Shown piece after piece: positions 48,282-60,500 of a stretch of DNA of 64,000 nt. This DNA comes from Allodiplogaster sudhausi (lineage: Eukaryota > Nematoda > Chromadorea > Rhabditida > Diplogasteridae). A program made the position numbers and the translations under genes. Below the pieces are notes generated by a model. The model saw only the letters and a list, made by a program, of their open reading frames with translations, was not told the origin of the DNA and ran no database searches. The stretch covers positions 8,332,501 to 8,396,500 of the forward strand of contig CALZFC010000005.1 in the NCBI GenBank assembly GCA_945643635.1, read 5' to 3'. The stretch's first letter is position 1. Every line of letters begins with the position of its first letter.

Positions 48282-48746
48282 CTGTTAGGGAGAGAAAGAG
48301 AATAGGAAAAGAGGAGAAACGCAGAGAGAATCAAGGAGAGAGGAGAGAGGCAGAGAGAACAGGGAGAGAAGAGAGTGTCAGCGAGAATCAGAGGACGAGA
48401 GAGTCTGAAGACGATGGAACACAGATGACAGGGAAGAGGGGCATCAAGCAGTGTCCTAACACTTTCTGCCATCATTTCGTGATCAAACAGGCCAGTTCCT
48501 TCTCTCCCAGTCGTTTATGGAAATGATGGCGCGTTTTTTTCGCGGCACTACTGAACCTTTTTGAACTGACCATGAGCAAAACAGATATGGGAGAGAGACA
48601 GACAGAGAAAGATTGAGAGAAATATCGTTGAGAAAAGAGAGTCCGAGCAATAATATGGTCTCTACTCACGAAGATGGTTATCAGTAAAAGTTTGGAAACC
48701 GTTGGCTGTTTCGAGCGGGCTCCTGAGAAGGGAAGGAAGAGTGGGG

Positions 48747-48782
48747 GCATTCGAACCCGTCTTCCCAACTACCACTCGGCTA
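48747..48782 (-). pseudogene. tRNA-derived fragment (box A and box B, no anticodon arm)
   Basis: On the minus strand, TAGCCGAGTGG (48782-48772) is a perfect box A of the Leu/Ser tRNA type. GGTTCGAATGC (48757-48747) is a box B with one mismatch. Only 14 nt separate them, so the anticodon arm is absent. A G-run precedes and a C-run follows, in place of an acceptor stem. It is a deleted tRNA pseudogene or the head of a SINE-like element. Confidence 0.6.
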
Positions 48783-49417
48783 TCCCCCCCCCCCCTTCTT
48801 TGTTACTGTCATGACAAGTTGCGACTGTTTCTGTCATTTCCATTCAACTTCTGAGTTGATTGAGAATAATGGATGGCAGAGTCTGAGAAGTCGCTGACAG
48901 ATCAGCCATTTCGAACACGGAAACAATGAAATTCCAGAGGAGAGAGAGATTGGCAGACATGAAATGGAAGAGCGTTTCAGTAGAACATGGATGATGCAGA
49001 TCTAGGTGAGTGATATGCAAAGTAGAGCGGAGACTGAACAAGAGATCGAGCAGACAGTTCCCTCCCTCTTCTCTAGGATCTTTCTCCTCCCTCTGCAGCT
49101 CCCCTCTTCAACTCTCCTTTGTCTTCCACTCACTTAGACACTGAATGCATCACCGGAAGGAGACAAATGAGTGCGATTACGAACTTTCTGTTAATGGTCC
49201 TCTTGGCCATTCCAGATTAAGAAGGCTGCGGAAAGGTGAATGACCCATTCACGGTTGTGATGACAGCTGTAAAATAAGAAAGAATAGTTTGCATACCATT
49301 CTATCTACTGTAATGGCATCACTTTTCTGATTCGATAAAAAGATTAGGAAGTGATATAAGATAGCTCATCGTCAGACTGTGAATGGAAACTTGACACCTC
49401 AGTCTGAGCGTTCCAAG

Positions 49418-49981
49418 CAGGGATGATCAAAACCAGGCCCGGGCCGGCCCGGGCCCGGCCCGCTGTCCCGCGGGCCGGGCCGGGCCGGGCCCTGGGGGTA
49501 AGCGGGCCGGGCCGGGCCGGGCCCTGGGGGTAAGCGGGCCGGGCCGGGCCGGGCCCTATTTTCAAAATCTCGGCCCGGGCCGGGCCCGGGCCCGCCAAAT
49601 TGGCAACGGGCCGGGCCCGGGCCCGCCAAATTGGCAACGGGCCGGGCCCGGGCCCGCCAAATTGGCAACGGGCCGGGCCCGGGCCCGCCAAATTGGCAAC
49701 GGGCCGGGCCCGGGCCCGCCAAATTGGCAACGGGCCGGGCCGTGTTAAAACGGGCCCGGCCCGGGCCAGGCCTGGGCCCGGCCCGGCCCGTGGGGTATGC
49801 GGGCCGGGCCGGGCCGGGCCCTGGGGGTAAGCGGGCCGGGCCCTGGGGGTAAGCGGGCCGGGCCGGGCCGGGCCCTGCCTTCAAAATCTCGGCCCGGGCC
49901 GGGCCCGGGCCCGCCAAATTAGCAACGGGCCGGGCCGGGCCTAGGGCCCGGCCCGGGCTCGGCCCGCTTTGATCATCCCTG
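49418..49981. mobile_element. GC-rich non-autonomous hAT-type MITE (564 bp)
   Basis: The TIRs are CAGGGATGATCAAA (49418) and its complement TTTGATCATCCCTG (ending 49981). They are flanked by a perfect 8-bp target duplication GTTCCAAG (49410-49417 and 49982-49989), the hAT hallmark. The interior is GGGCC-rich throughout, with opposed orientation of the arrays on the two halves. No transposase is present. The 'GPGPARP' ORFs on both strands are artefacts. Confidence 0.92.
49576..49730. repeat. 31-bp tandem repeat, five copies, inside the MITE
   Basis: The unit ends CCGCCAAATTGGCAA and starts CGGGCCGGGCCCGGGC. Copies end at 49606, 49637, 49668, 49699 and 49730, essentially identical. A sixth, diverged, partial copy lies near 49895-49926. 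The unit itself contains palindromes (CCAAATTGG, GGGCCC). Confidence 0.9.
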
Positions 49982-50820
49982 GTTCCAAGTATTCTTTACT
50001 TCGGATGTTCGAAAGTCTTCATTTGTGTCACGAAGGCTATCGATGGAATCGATGATCCATGTTTTAAGCTAATTGAAGAGGCATTATACATGCATGAAGA
50101 GAATATGGAAGTTTCACGGATCAAATCCGCCTTTCAAAGTCATTGACAAGCTAATTTAAGACCAATGCAAAAGTTTTCTAAATGACATATGCAAGTACGT
50201 ATACTTATACTTTATACTTTATTTACGCACACCGAAGTGATACGTGGTAGTGAGAAATTTAGCAGTATGTACTTGTACAGGTTATATGGCGAAAAAGAGT
50301 AGAAATATGGAAATGTGAAAAAGAGTGTAGACTTATGGAGAGAGAGGGCAGAAAATGAAAGTGAGATAAGCGAGAGACAGAGAGAAAGAGAGAAAGAGAG
50401 AAAGTTAGAGATTGTGATGGAGCAGACTGTCAGCTGGCAAGATGTCGTGTTTTGTGTAAGAGGAAAGCTGCCGCTCGGACCAGCTAGCCGAAGCATCAGC
50501 CGAATTCACATAGACAACTAGGCAGAAAGTCGATTTACCTTTGCTTTCTTCTCTCCTTCGATTTTTCACCCCATATGATCTCCTCTGTTTTCTTACTCGT
50601 ACTTCTGATCCCGATCTTCTCCTCTTGTTTTCGCTTTTCTCTGCAAATGAATTGAAATGCGCTGTTTCTCACTGTCGGAGGAAAGGATATTTAGTTTGCA
50701 TTAATCCGACTCTTTGCTGGAAGGCGTCACTCCTTGATCGAAGGCTCTATTCCATCATTCAGCTAACGAACTATGTATGTATGCACAAACATATGTACTC
50801 TATATTCTTTTATTCCTTCC

Positions 50821-50872
50821 TGTATGTATGTATGTATGTATATATCTATGTATGCATGTATGTATGTATGTA
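50821..50872. repeat. (TATG)n tetranucleotide microsatellite
   Basis: About 13 TATG-type units with a TATATC and a GCATG interruption, in the putative E2F intron. Confidence 0.85.
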
Positions 50873-51684
50873 CTATGAAGAAAAAGAATAGAAAAGAATC
50901 TTGCTAACCTCTCCATTACTTTTTTTCCTCGAATTCGCTGCCAGCGCCGATCCTTGACTATTCGATGATCACGGTTGTTATGTTCTTCGCGGTCTTCGAG
51001 TGCCTTCATTACTTCTCTGCTTCTCTTCCGTCTCCTTCCCAGCCCTCGCCCCTTCATCTCTCCCTCTCCGTCCGTTCCCCCCCCTTCTCTCTCTCTCTCT
51101 TCATGGCTACACTGAGCCACCAGATCTCTTTACTCTCTAGTCTGCTGTTCCTCGCTGCCGCGAGAAAAGAGAAAAAGAACGCCAGCTTTGACTGACAGTT
51201 TCCTTGGGCGGAAATGTGAGGAAAGTGATTTATTCCGGTGATTCGCTCTAAACCTTCCTGATATCGGATATTTCATGCAACCCCACTAATCATATGCATT
51301 TGCCCTCCGAGCCTTTTCTTTTGCGTTAAAAAATATAATACATATAAGTTTAGCGTCTAAGGCAAGCCGAGAACTCTCGAGCTCACTTCTTTCATTAGGC
51401 ATGATAATTAGAGAGCTATAAATATAGCCTTCTTTCACCTGAATCTTTCACTGCGCATTGCAAAGGAAACAGCGGCTTGAAATTTGTGTGAGATTAACAA
51501 ACATTGTTTGCAGATAAAAATTTCTCTTGTTCTCTCTACCTACTGTCTCTCTCTCTCTCTTATTCTTCTATCTTTCCACCTCCCACTGCATCTCTCTTAC
51601 TCTCCCTCTACTGTTGATCACTTCTAAGATCCGCTTACAAATTATACCCCTCTCTCTGGTTTTTGTTTCCTGATTTTCTATTAC

Positions 51685-51805
51685 TTCTTCCTTCTTCTTC
51701 ATGCTTGGTGAGGGTAAAAGAGGGAGGAGGGAGATAACTCCTCCCGAGTCCCTCTGGATCCTTCGCTTTGTCCTCCGCGACCGGACCGCTGTAATATCCG
51801 GAACT
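51685..51805 (-). other. efl-3: Candidate N-terminal coding exon of the E2F gene
   Basis: Between a CGGGCAG acceptor and a gtaata donor the frame reads SSGYYSGPVAEDKAKDPEGL, then a Pro-rich stretch and KHEEEGR. The phases chain with 48209-48281 and then 45621. With both exons the E2F would be about 809 residues from this point. No start exon was found between here and the divergent gene starting at 52593. Confidence 0.35.
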
Positions 51806-52592
51806 CTGCCCGGCGGTTTCAAGGAGAGAGAACGAGAAAGCGGAGGAGGAGAGAGAGAGAGAGAGAGAGAGAGGCAGAGGTACATACACAGGAAAGAAAT
51901 AATAAAGTGATTGAGTAAAATGGAGAGCACAGAAAACGAAAAGCACTGATAGAGTGAGGAAAAGATAGGGTCATAGAGAGGCATGAGAGGAAGTGGAAGC
52001 GAGAGGTAGAGAGAAAGACAGAGATAGAGAGAGGTAGTGGGAGAAAGAGAGAGAGGTAGTGAGAGAGAGGAGCTTCATCTAACGATGCATGATCCGGCAA
52101 GTTGTTACTTTCTTACGCACGCTCCTCCCCTTGAAGAAGAAGAGTATCACTTCTTGCATACAAAGACTGCCGCCATTTCGAGTACACTCCTGTTTGCTCG
52201 CCTTTTTCTTCTTCGTCTTTCACCAGACGCAGAGATGCTTGCTTTGTGTTTCTTCGTTTGATCAGAAACTGCGTTCCCTCGCACCGTTCTTGAGCATTTG
52301 AATCTCATATTTTTTTAAATAAATAATTCACGAATACAAGGGAAAGTGGGGATTGATAGGAATAAAAAAGAATTTCTTTGCTATAAAACAAAGGCTTTGA
52401 AAAGATTGTAATTCGTTGCGCGAATGTTCTTGCTTCCAACCAGGTATCACTTTTTGTTCTCCTTGAGGGAGTGTCCATCCATCGCATGCATTGAAGAGGC
52501 GCCGCCGCCTCCTCCCTTCTCTCTCTTTTTCTTCGGCTTCTCCCTCACACGGACGACCGCCTCCGGGGAAGGCGACAAGTTCCCCAGTAGCT

Positions 52593-55500
52593 ATGGTCTA
52601 CTCACCCGAACTCGGCTATGATCCCGACGAGTGGGAGGAGTGCCCGCCTCCCGACCACTTCCTGGTCGGTGTCGTCGAAATCATTACTTGCATTAAGTTT
52701 GAAATTAATATGTTATTTAATTTAACTAAACATTAATAATAAAATTCCAGAATAAGTGAAAGAGTTGCAGGTGTTCAGCCCGTTAACTCGTTTGCTGCTC
52801 TCGGTGTCCGCCGTTGGCCTCGCCGCGGCCTTCTTCTGGCTTGTCGAGAATCACAAGACCATTGGCAGAAAGTGCGCAGATGAAGAAGAGACGACGCAGC
52901 GAAGAGCGCAAACCGTCGCGCAGGTCAGAAAACGCAATATGAATTGCCGTTCTATTTACTAAAAAAGGAAAGAAAGAAATGAAAAAGCCATAAAAAAGAG
53001 TGCTTTCAGGAAGGAAGTCGCGAGCCAGCCTCGTCGAGTTCCTTCGTGCAGAAGACCTTCGCCGAGACCGGCTCAATGTTTGAACGCGCCGGCCGCGGAG
53101 TGGCAGCCGCTTCGGAGGCGGCAGCAGCACGCGTGGCTGACGTCGAAGAGGCACGCGAACGTTTTGTAGCCGAGGAAGGGGCGGCCATTCAAAGCGCCAT
53201 CGGGCAGCTCGGCTCCAAGACCGAGCTCCACCTCCCAGACCCCTACAACTTCCGCGAGGGATTCGCAGTTGGCAAGGAGGAGGCGGCGGCAGACATCAAA
53301 GATGGATTTGGACAAGCGAAGCAGCAATTCGAGGAGTTCTACGATGAAGCGCAGCAGAAACGGCGAGAGTTCGCAGAGGCCCAGGCTCAGAAGAAGTCAA
53401 TGCCTGAGGCAGTGAAAGAGGCAGAGGAGCGTTTCCGGCACTTCCAGCAGCAGACAACACTCAGAGAGGAGGAAGGGGACTGGGACGCGGTCGCCGCGTT
53501 GCGCGCTGCGCAGCAGCAAGCCGCGTCCGATCTGCAACGCGTGGCCGAGGCGGCCAAGCAGGCCGCGCTCGGCTTGCAGCAGCTGCCGCAGCAGGGAGAA
53601 GTGCAGATGAGGAGGCAGCAGGCACAGTTCCAGGCTGCAGCAGATCAGATGCCATCTCTCAGAAGGCAGGCGACTGGAGAACAGACTCCGACCTCTCAGC
53701 ACAGAAAGCAGGCGTCCTCCGAGATGTCGGCGCGGGTGGAGGAGCAGCTGGACGCCGTGGCCGAGCAGGCCGTAGCTGCTGCTGCCGCCGCCGCCGCAGC
53801 CGCAGCCGCCACGGCGGTGAGAGAACAGCACGACGTCGTGGATCTGCAACAGAGACTCGCGCAGCTCCCTCCTGGCTCACGAGTCTCCCTCCATGAATTG
53901 TACGAGCAGCAGAGAGCGCAAGCCTTGCCAGGGAAGATTGCGTCGCCTGAGTCAGATCTTTTTTTCTTGACCATTTCCTTCAGTCTTCCTAGTGTATAAT
54001 GCTATTTAAAACTATTTAATATCCCTTTGAAGAGAAGCCGCGGCCCTCCGCTCATGGGAGGCGGATCTGGCGCGGATGGAAGCGGACAAGCTGTCCAAGT
54101 TGGATGACGTCATCGCGGGCGGCGACGATGCCTCGGACATCGCGGGCGCGACGGAGAGCCAGGCAATCGATCTGCTGCTGCCGGCCGACCACATCTCCAT
54201 GAGTGGATCCGGCTACAGCGACAACGAGCCGAGGTGGCCAGGGGAAAGGGAAGCTTCTTCTCCCCCTTCACAACTTTCGCTATCAATTCACTTTTCTTTA
54301 AAGAAGGCTTTTATCTTTTATCTTTGCAATGGATTGGGACTGAGTTTAAGAGAGCCTCTCTGTAATGATCAAGGAGCGTCTGCCCTGAGGAATTTTTGTT
54401 TTCGTTTACTTTGAAAACTTTATGAGGGATGTATCCCTTGTTCATAACCAAGTCTAGGCGGTCAGAAAGTTTAGAAAAAATTTTTTCACTTAGATATAAG
54501 TCGTAATGTTCATAAATTTTGGATGACCATATCTAACGTTATACTTAATATTTCTCAATATTCTTTTCACTGTTCGATTCCTTGTCGAAAACTACACAAA
54601 AAAGTCCCAGATGACCATATTCGAAAAATTAAAATTTTTATAACTTTTGGTCAATTTAATTTTTTGAAATGTCGTTTTCAGGTAATAACTTTTTTTTTTG
54701 CTATTACTTTCCAAAAACTGAATCTTCCATAAGAAAGAGGAGGAAAAACTACATATAATGTGTGTCTACGAGGAAAAATCTCCGATACTTTTTTGGGTAT
54801 CTGCATTTGAATAAGCCTTCCTAAGCCAATTTCGGCTTTGGCTGCAAATAATAATTTCTTTCAAACTTCATCAATTGAAAAATAGAATGTTCCATTCGAT
54901 GTAATTTTTCATGCTCTTTCAAATGGTATATACTTTATTTGCAAAAGAAATTAGTCTAAAGGCCTAAAATTGACTTTTTGTGAAGGCGATATTGCTGAAT
55001 ATTTTTTTAGCAAATATTTAAAATTTGTTCTTTTGAAACATCTAGCACCCAATAATGGGTATTCCAGAATTGTTCGAAGTTCTTTTATGATATACCACTC
55101 AAAAGTATTCAAAAAGTCAAGAAATTTCATTTTTACGAGAATTGCTGGTGAAATAAATGTATGAAAACCTATTCGGAGCCAACTATCAGGCCGTTTTTGA
55201 ACCGCAGTGCCAAAACGGTCATAACCGTTCGAAAGAGCAGAGACTTTTGCATAATATATCCACCGATGAAAGAGCAATACCAGTTCATGTTTCAGAAATC
55301 TTGAAATTTCGAAAAAAATCGACGACAGGATTCGACTATTTTGAGCTGTTCTGAGATAAATGGTACCAATGGAACTTATGTTCTGAAAACTGTGCCATAA
55401 GGTTTTTTGAGACGAGAAACATAAATTTGACGTTCATTTTCTACTTTTGAGTGCCATCCATGGTACGCTTGATCGAAATGAAATTTTTCTGCATATTATA

Positions 55501-57085
55501 TTTCATTCTTCTATCAAAAGTACCATGGATGGCACTCAAAAGTAGAAAATGAACGTCAAATTTATGTTTCTCGTCTCAAAAAACCTTATGGCACAGTTTT
55601 CAGAACATAAGTTCCATTGGTACCATTTATCTCAGAACAGCTCAAAATAGTCGAATCCTGTCGTCGATTTTTTTCGAAATTTCAAGATTTCTGAAACATG
55701 AACTGGTATTGCTCTTTCATCGGTGGATATATTATGCAAAAGTCTCTGCTCTTTCGAACGGTTATGACCGTTTTGGCACTGCGGTTCAAAAACGGCCTGA
55801 TAGTTGGCTCCGAATAGGTTTTCATACATTTATTTCACCAGCAATTCTCGTAAAAATGAAATTTCTTGACTTTTTGAATACTTTTGAGTGGTATATCATA
55901 AAAGAACTTCGAACAGTTCTGGAATACCCATTATTGGGTGCTAGATGTTTCAAAAGAACAAATTTTAAATATTTGCTAAAAAAATATTCAGCAATATCGC
56001 CTTCAACAGTCTGCATTCAAATACATATTCCCAAAAAAAGTATCCTCAGATTTTGATTATAAAGCTGTATCCGACTCAGTTTTAAATGCTCTTTCTTGTA
56101 GAATAAATATTATGTGGAAAATCGGTCTACAAGATATTGTTATTGCCTGAAAACGACCTTTTAAAAAAATTAAATTGACCAAAAGTTATAAAAATTTTAA
56201 TTTTTCGAATATGGTCATCTGGGACTTTTTGTGTAGTTTTCGACAAGGAATCGAACAGTGAAAAGAATATTGAGAAATATTAAGTATAACGTTTGATATG
56301 GTCATCCAAATTTTATGAACATTACGACTTATATCTAAGTGAAAAAATTTTTTTTTAACTTTCTGACCGCCTAGACTTCGTTATGAACAAGGGATACATC
56401 CCTCATAAAGTTTTCAAAGTAAAAGAAAACAAAAATTCCTCAGGGCAGGAGCCTATACAAGCCTCCTTGAGTCTTACAGAGAGGCTCTCTTAATGGAACT
56501 TCTAAATTTCCATGGAACTCAGTCCCGATTAGTAGTACTTATAAATATTAGAAATTATCTCTTCTGAGACTAAAAAGGGAGTTAATCTATTCAATTAATA
56601 TCTTTGGTCTGACGTTATTGTCCCTGTGTGAATAAGATTGAGTTGTAGCCCCCTTCTTCAGACCGCCCTCGCAACCTCCACGCGACCCTTCACAAGGAGA
56701 AGAAGAGCAGTCGGCCTCGGACCGAATCAACTCCAAGATCGAGCAGCTGTCCTCCGGTCTGGAGCGGAGTCTCATGGCCGAGATCGAGCAGCTGGCGCGG
56801 CAGACGGAGTCGATGCAGGCCGAACTGGCACGCGCGAGGTCTCGAATTGCACGTCACGCGCTCTTGGCGCGCGAGAGGGAGCGCGCATGGCAGGCCGCCT
56901 ACGCACACGCCTTCACCGAGCACTTTGTGACTGCGCAGGCGCGCCGCCGCGCCGCGTCCTCGCACGGTGCGTCGCGGTCGGCACGACGCGCAGACGCGGC
57001 CGCCGCGGACGAGCTGCCGCCCCTCCGCAGTCTTAGCACTCCCCCCAAAATTGTGCAAGTCAACGGCACTCCAATCGCATTTTGA
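52593..57085 (+). CDS. Membrane-anchored Ala/Glu/Gln-rich coiled-coil protein, 596 residues; possible short isoform of the copine locus
   Basis: Exons 52593-52664, 52771-52923, 53010-53950, 54033-54233 and 56662-57085 join in frame. An acidic N-terminus (MVYSPELGYDPDEWEE) precedes one transmembrane helix (about residues 30-50, LLLSVSAVGLAAAFFWLV). Then come about 500 residues of Ala-, Glu-, Gln- and Arg-rich heptad-like sequence, predicted coiled coil, with an A10 run near 53765-53812. The protein ends in TPPKIVQVNGTPIAF. There is no cleavable signal peptide, so it is probably a signal-anchored protein. Weak resemblance of the last coiled coil to Mic60/mitofilin was noticed, but its C-terminal domain is absent. 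Phase-2 donors in the last exon (56838 or 56976) would allow splicing to the copine exons at 57502 in frame, giving a protein of about 1,420 residues or more. C. elegans CPNA-1 is, to my recollection, likewise an anchored copine at muscle adhesion sites. A 2.2-kb palindromic insertion fills intron 4. Confidence 0.8.
54336..56526. mobile_element. 2.2-kb near-complete palindromic (foldback) element in an intron
   Basis: The sequence is an inverted repeat over almost its whole length, with the symmetry centre near 55493. Ends GGGACTGAGTT (54336) and AACTCAGTCCC (56526) are inside a 4-bp direct repeat GATT (54332-54335, 56527-56530). The 54430-54700 segment returns as its complement at 56150-56440, and 55130-55465 at 55520-55850, with few differences. 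The left arm carries about 150 bp (54790-54960) lacking on the right, so the arms are about 1.15 and 1.03 kb. Identical 65-codon frames on both strands reflect the symmetry; no transposase is recognised. It is AT-rich (unlike the exons) and lies inside intron 54234-56661. Confidence 0.88.
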
Positions 57086-57501
57086 GTGACCCGCCCTTGC
57101 CTGCCTCGTGCGCTTCCTCCTTTGTAAGCTTCTCTCTGTTCTTGCTAAGTTTATTCATGGGTTGCTTTTTGCCTCAAAAGGATAAGTTTAGCCGTTCACT
57201 TACGTAGACTAGCAAACCGGTTGCGCCTCGCTTCTACTATTGTGATTATGAAAGGCTAGCTGGCTAGCGAGATGGGCTTACTGGTTCTGCTTATAATTAT
57301 AGAATATTATATTAAATCGTTAAAACTAACAAAAAAAAGAAACTGCGAGCGATCTTCCACTGCTAACACAAGTCCTTGTCATCAAGAACTGACTGATAAA
57401 ATTCTCCAATCCACTCATTATGTGTTTGTCGTGGAGAGAGCACCAAGTTGAGTGTGGAGCAAAGAAGGAAAGAACGAGTCAAAACCATCGCCTTCTTGCA
57501 G
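57086..57501. other. Region between the coiled-coil and copine exons
   Basis: AT-rich DNA with no convincing exon. A short ATG frame at 57157 (MGCFLPQKDKF) lacks a usable donor. It is either the 3'UTR of the short form or intron of a joint transcript. Confidence 0.45.
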
Positions 57502-60500
57502 GGAATCCGAGATCAGTGCGGACGAGCTTAGCGAGGCCAAGATTGATGTGAGTTTTAGACTCTTTTGAAAACAACTGAAAGTGGAACAAGTGGGAGACAA
57601 ACGGAGAAGTCATTGAAGAAAAACTGAAGAAAAGCTAGAAAGAGCATACAACTCGCACATAAACAGAAGAAAGATATATGGCATACTGTATTTCTATTTG
57701 AAATGTGTACCATTTCAGCCTCGAAACGATGCGTTCCAGTTGGCTGGAGATGTTCGATTCATTTCAAGTGGGCCATTACAAGAAGACGATGAAGCGGCCG
57801 AGCTGGTCGACATCCCGAAGAGTCGAACTCCCAGCGGAGGAGCGCACGTTGGAGGGCCGAGCAGGGACAGCAGGGACAGCGACGACTTTGTCAAGGTACG
57901 AGAGAGAGAGAGAGAGGCAGAGTCAAAGAGAGAGAGAGAGAGAGAGAGGGAAGAACCTTTAGGTCTCCCCGACGACACCGACACGCAAGGCACTGACTCC
58001 TGAGGAAGAGGAGCAGATGGCGCGTCTCTTCCAAGAGTACGACGTGGTTCAGGCACACGAAGGCGCCCCGTCTCCGTCTTCAGGCCTAACTGGTCAAAGA
58101 CCTGGCTCTTCTGGACTCGTCTCTCCCATCAGCGATGTCAGGAGACTTTCTCTTTAAACTTACATGCATATACTTAATACATCTAAAAAATTATGAAGGC
58201 TAGAATCAAGAGTGAATTTATTGTTACACTTTTTCGTAATTTATCGAGAACGAATGATGCAGATCGTAATGGTCAGCCCGGGCGGTTCAGTGAATGCGAG
58301 TTCGCCGACCTCTCCGCTGGGCGAGCAGCAGCTGCTCAGCTCGTTCGAGCAGGTCGCTCCGCCCACTCCGTCGCCCCCTCTGCAGCAGACAAGATCTCCC
58401 TTCTCCGTGGAAGGCCAGCTGGGCCCTCAGGGACACGAGCACCCGGCTGCTTCCAGTCTTCTCGATGCGGCCGTTGACCATCTCGAGGCCTCTGCTGGAC
58501 AAGCTCCTGTAACTGCCTCGGGCACCTTCCAGCCAATCACGGCCAAGACAGAGGCAAGAGTGGCTCTCCAGCGAGGAGTGCCAGAGGACGAGCAAGCGGA
58601 ATTGGATAAGATCCTCCGTGAACTGGCAGCCACTCCTACCCTTACGGGCGAGCCATCTAAACGCGTCTCCCAGTTGACAACCCCGCGAACTCCTCCGGCC
58701 ACGCCTGAAGTGGAGCAAGAGATGCCGCCAAGCACAACTCATCCTCTCTTTATGCAACCGACCACGACAACATTCACGATCGAGGACTCCTCGGACGCGG
58801 CATCACTGCGGATGACGCTCACTTCTCCTGGCGCAACCCCGAGTGCCGGCCTCGGCACCCTCATCGACCCAGTCGTGCAGCAGCAGCTGGCCACGCACTC
58901 GGAGACGCCGATCCTTTCGGCGCCGTCGCCAGAAGTGCCCCCCGTGGCGCCCCCTCGCACGGTCTCCTTCGCGCCCTCCCCCCTCCCTCACGATGAACCC
59001 CTCTCCGTCTCGCAACTACTGCCTCCATTGACCTCCTTTGACAGAGCCCAGGAACGGCCGGCAGAAGAAGAGAAGCCATCCGATGACTACTTTGTCACGG
59101 GTACCAAGCCAGAGCAAGTCGTCATTGACAAGGTCGAACGTTAGCATTCTTTGCACATGTAATATTTTTCATATTCGGCGAAGCATTGTGCCAATAATGC
59201 ACACATAGCTGGTATTTCTAAATTTCTCCAAATTTTTAAGACCACTTCTTCTCCTGCCAGTGAGCGACGAGATCCCGCGCTGAGATCGGAGGAGATTCGC
59301 AACTTGGCCGAGGCTGATCTCTTTGTACAGGATGCACTCGAGTACATCCATAACAATCGAAATGAGGTTATTTCTCTGATTCTCTCTCCCTCTCTCTCTC
59401 TATCTCTATCTCTTTCTTCAGCCCCAAGGCACTGGCTTCGTGATGGAGGAAGAGATGCTTTCCTCTCATGGCAAGACACCAGCCCCGCCTGCCCGCCAAA
59501 CAGCGACTGGAGATGCTCAGGGAGTTGCATCCGGAAACGTCATCACCCGGCAGACCTCCGCAGATGAAACAAGCAAGATGATTAAGACCAACGAGGTTAT
59601 CGTTTTTTGTTCAAAGTGCATTTCACAGGTCGCCTGGAAGTGTTTTTTTTTAGCCACGCGGTACATACATATGTACATGTTAGAATAATCATACTATTGC
59701 CTGCAGGTGTTCGAGCGAGTGGAGCACGACGAGATCGATGACATGACATACGCACCGGAGATTCAGTCGATGGAGATTCCGGCAGATCAAATGAGCGAAG
59801 CCTCAGAGAATCTCCTCCACGACGACCTCGACTTCCCCGCCGCCGCCTCCACTGAGGCACTCAGACTCGGTCAGCTGGCCATGATCTCTTCCGAATCTCA
59901 ATATTTATATTCTTTTTTAAGCAGAAAATTCCGTGTGACAAGACTTTTAGAAGAAACGCAATTGAGAATACTTGTTTCTAGAACGGGAAATGAGAGCTCA
60001 AGAGCAGGCGCTGGAACGGGCAGAGCAGCCACTGCTTCAGCAGCGGAAGATGGTGGAATGACTTTTATCTTTTAAAGTTTTACTAGATATTCCGCATTTT
60101 CAAAACAGGCTCCTGCCCCGAAGGCGGTTTCGGCGCTGAAGAACGAGCCGCCGCGATTCCCGAGTTCGCCATCGATTGTCTCGTCTTCTGGCCGCGGCAG
60201 TCCAAGGGTTTCATTTATCTTTCACTCATCTTGCAATGCAATTCGGATTGAGCAGGAAAAAGAGAGAAAATATAGACCGCTTCTTAAACGTATCTCGTTT
60301 CCAGCTAAGGAAGCAGTCCTCTCTCCTCTCCGTCCTCGGCGTTACTTCCATGCAAGAAATGTTGCTGAACATCAAGTCGCTCGAGGATCTCTCATTCGCA
60401 ATGAGAAAGGCCGGCCTCGAGTCGACCAATCTCATCTTTGGTCTGTTTTTTTTAACACTTTTTATTGTATATAACAATTCTCTTGCCTCAGGCATTGATT

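Larger units (their letters stand above)
45622..52592. other. Long intronic/intergenic interval upstream of the certain E2F exons
   Basis: Apart from the two candidate exons, the MITE at 49418, the tRNA-like fragment at 48747 and microsatellites (about 46000-46040, 46270-46330, 47570-47610, 47830-47880, 51850-51880, 51960-52075), I see nothing supportable. If the candidate exons are right, most of this is E2F intron DNA, and 51806-52592 is the region between divergent E2F and 52593 gene starts. Confidence 0.5.

Noticed and set aside
48747..48782. Functional tRNA gene
   Set aside because: There is no anticodon arm and no proper acceptor stem.
54951..56056. Mirror-image ORFs on both strands in the palindrome, at first sight a duplicated gene pair
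   Set aside because: They are the same sequence read through an inverted repeat, AT-rich, without homology or splice support.
52593..57085. Assignment as Mic60/mitofilin
   Set aside because: Anchor plus coiled coil and a short similar stretch exist, but there is no targeting presequence and no mitofilin C-terminal domain. Low-complexity coiled coil can mimic it.
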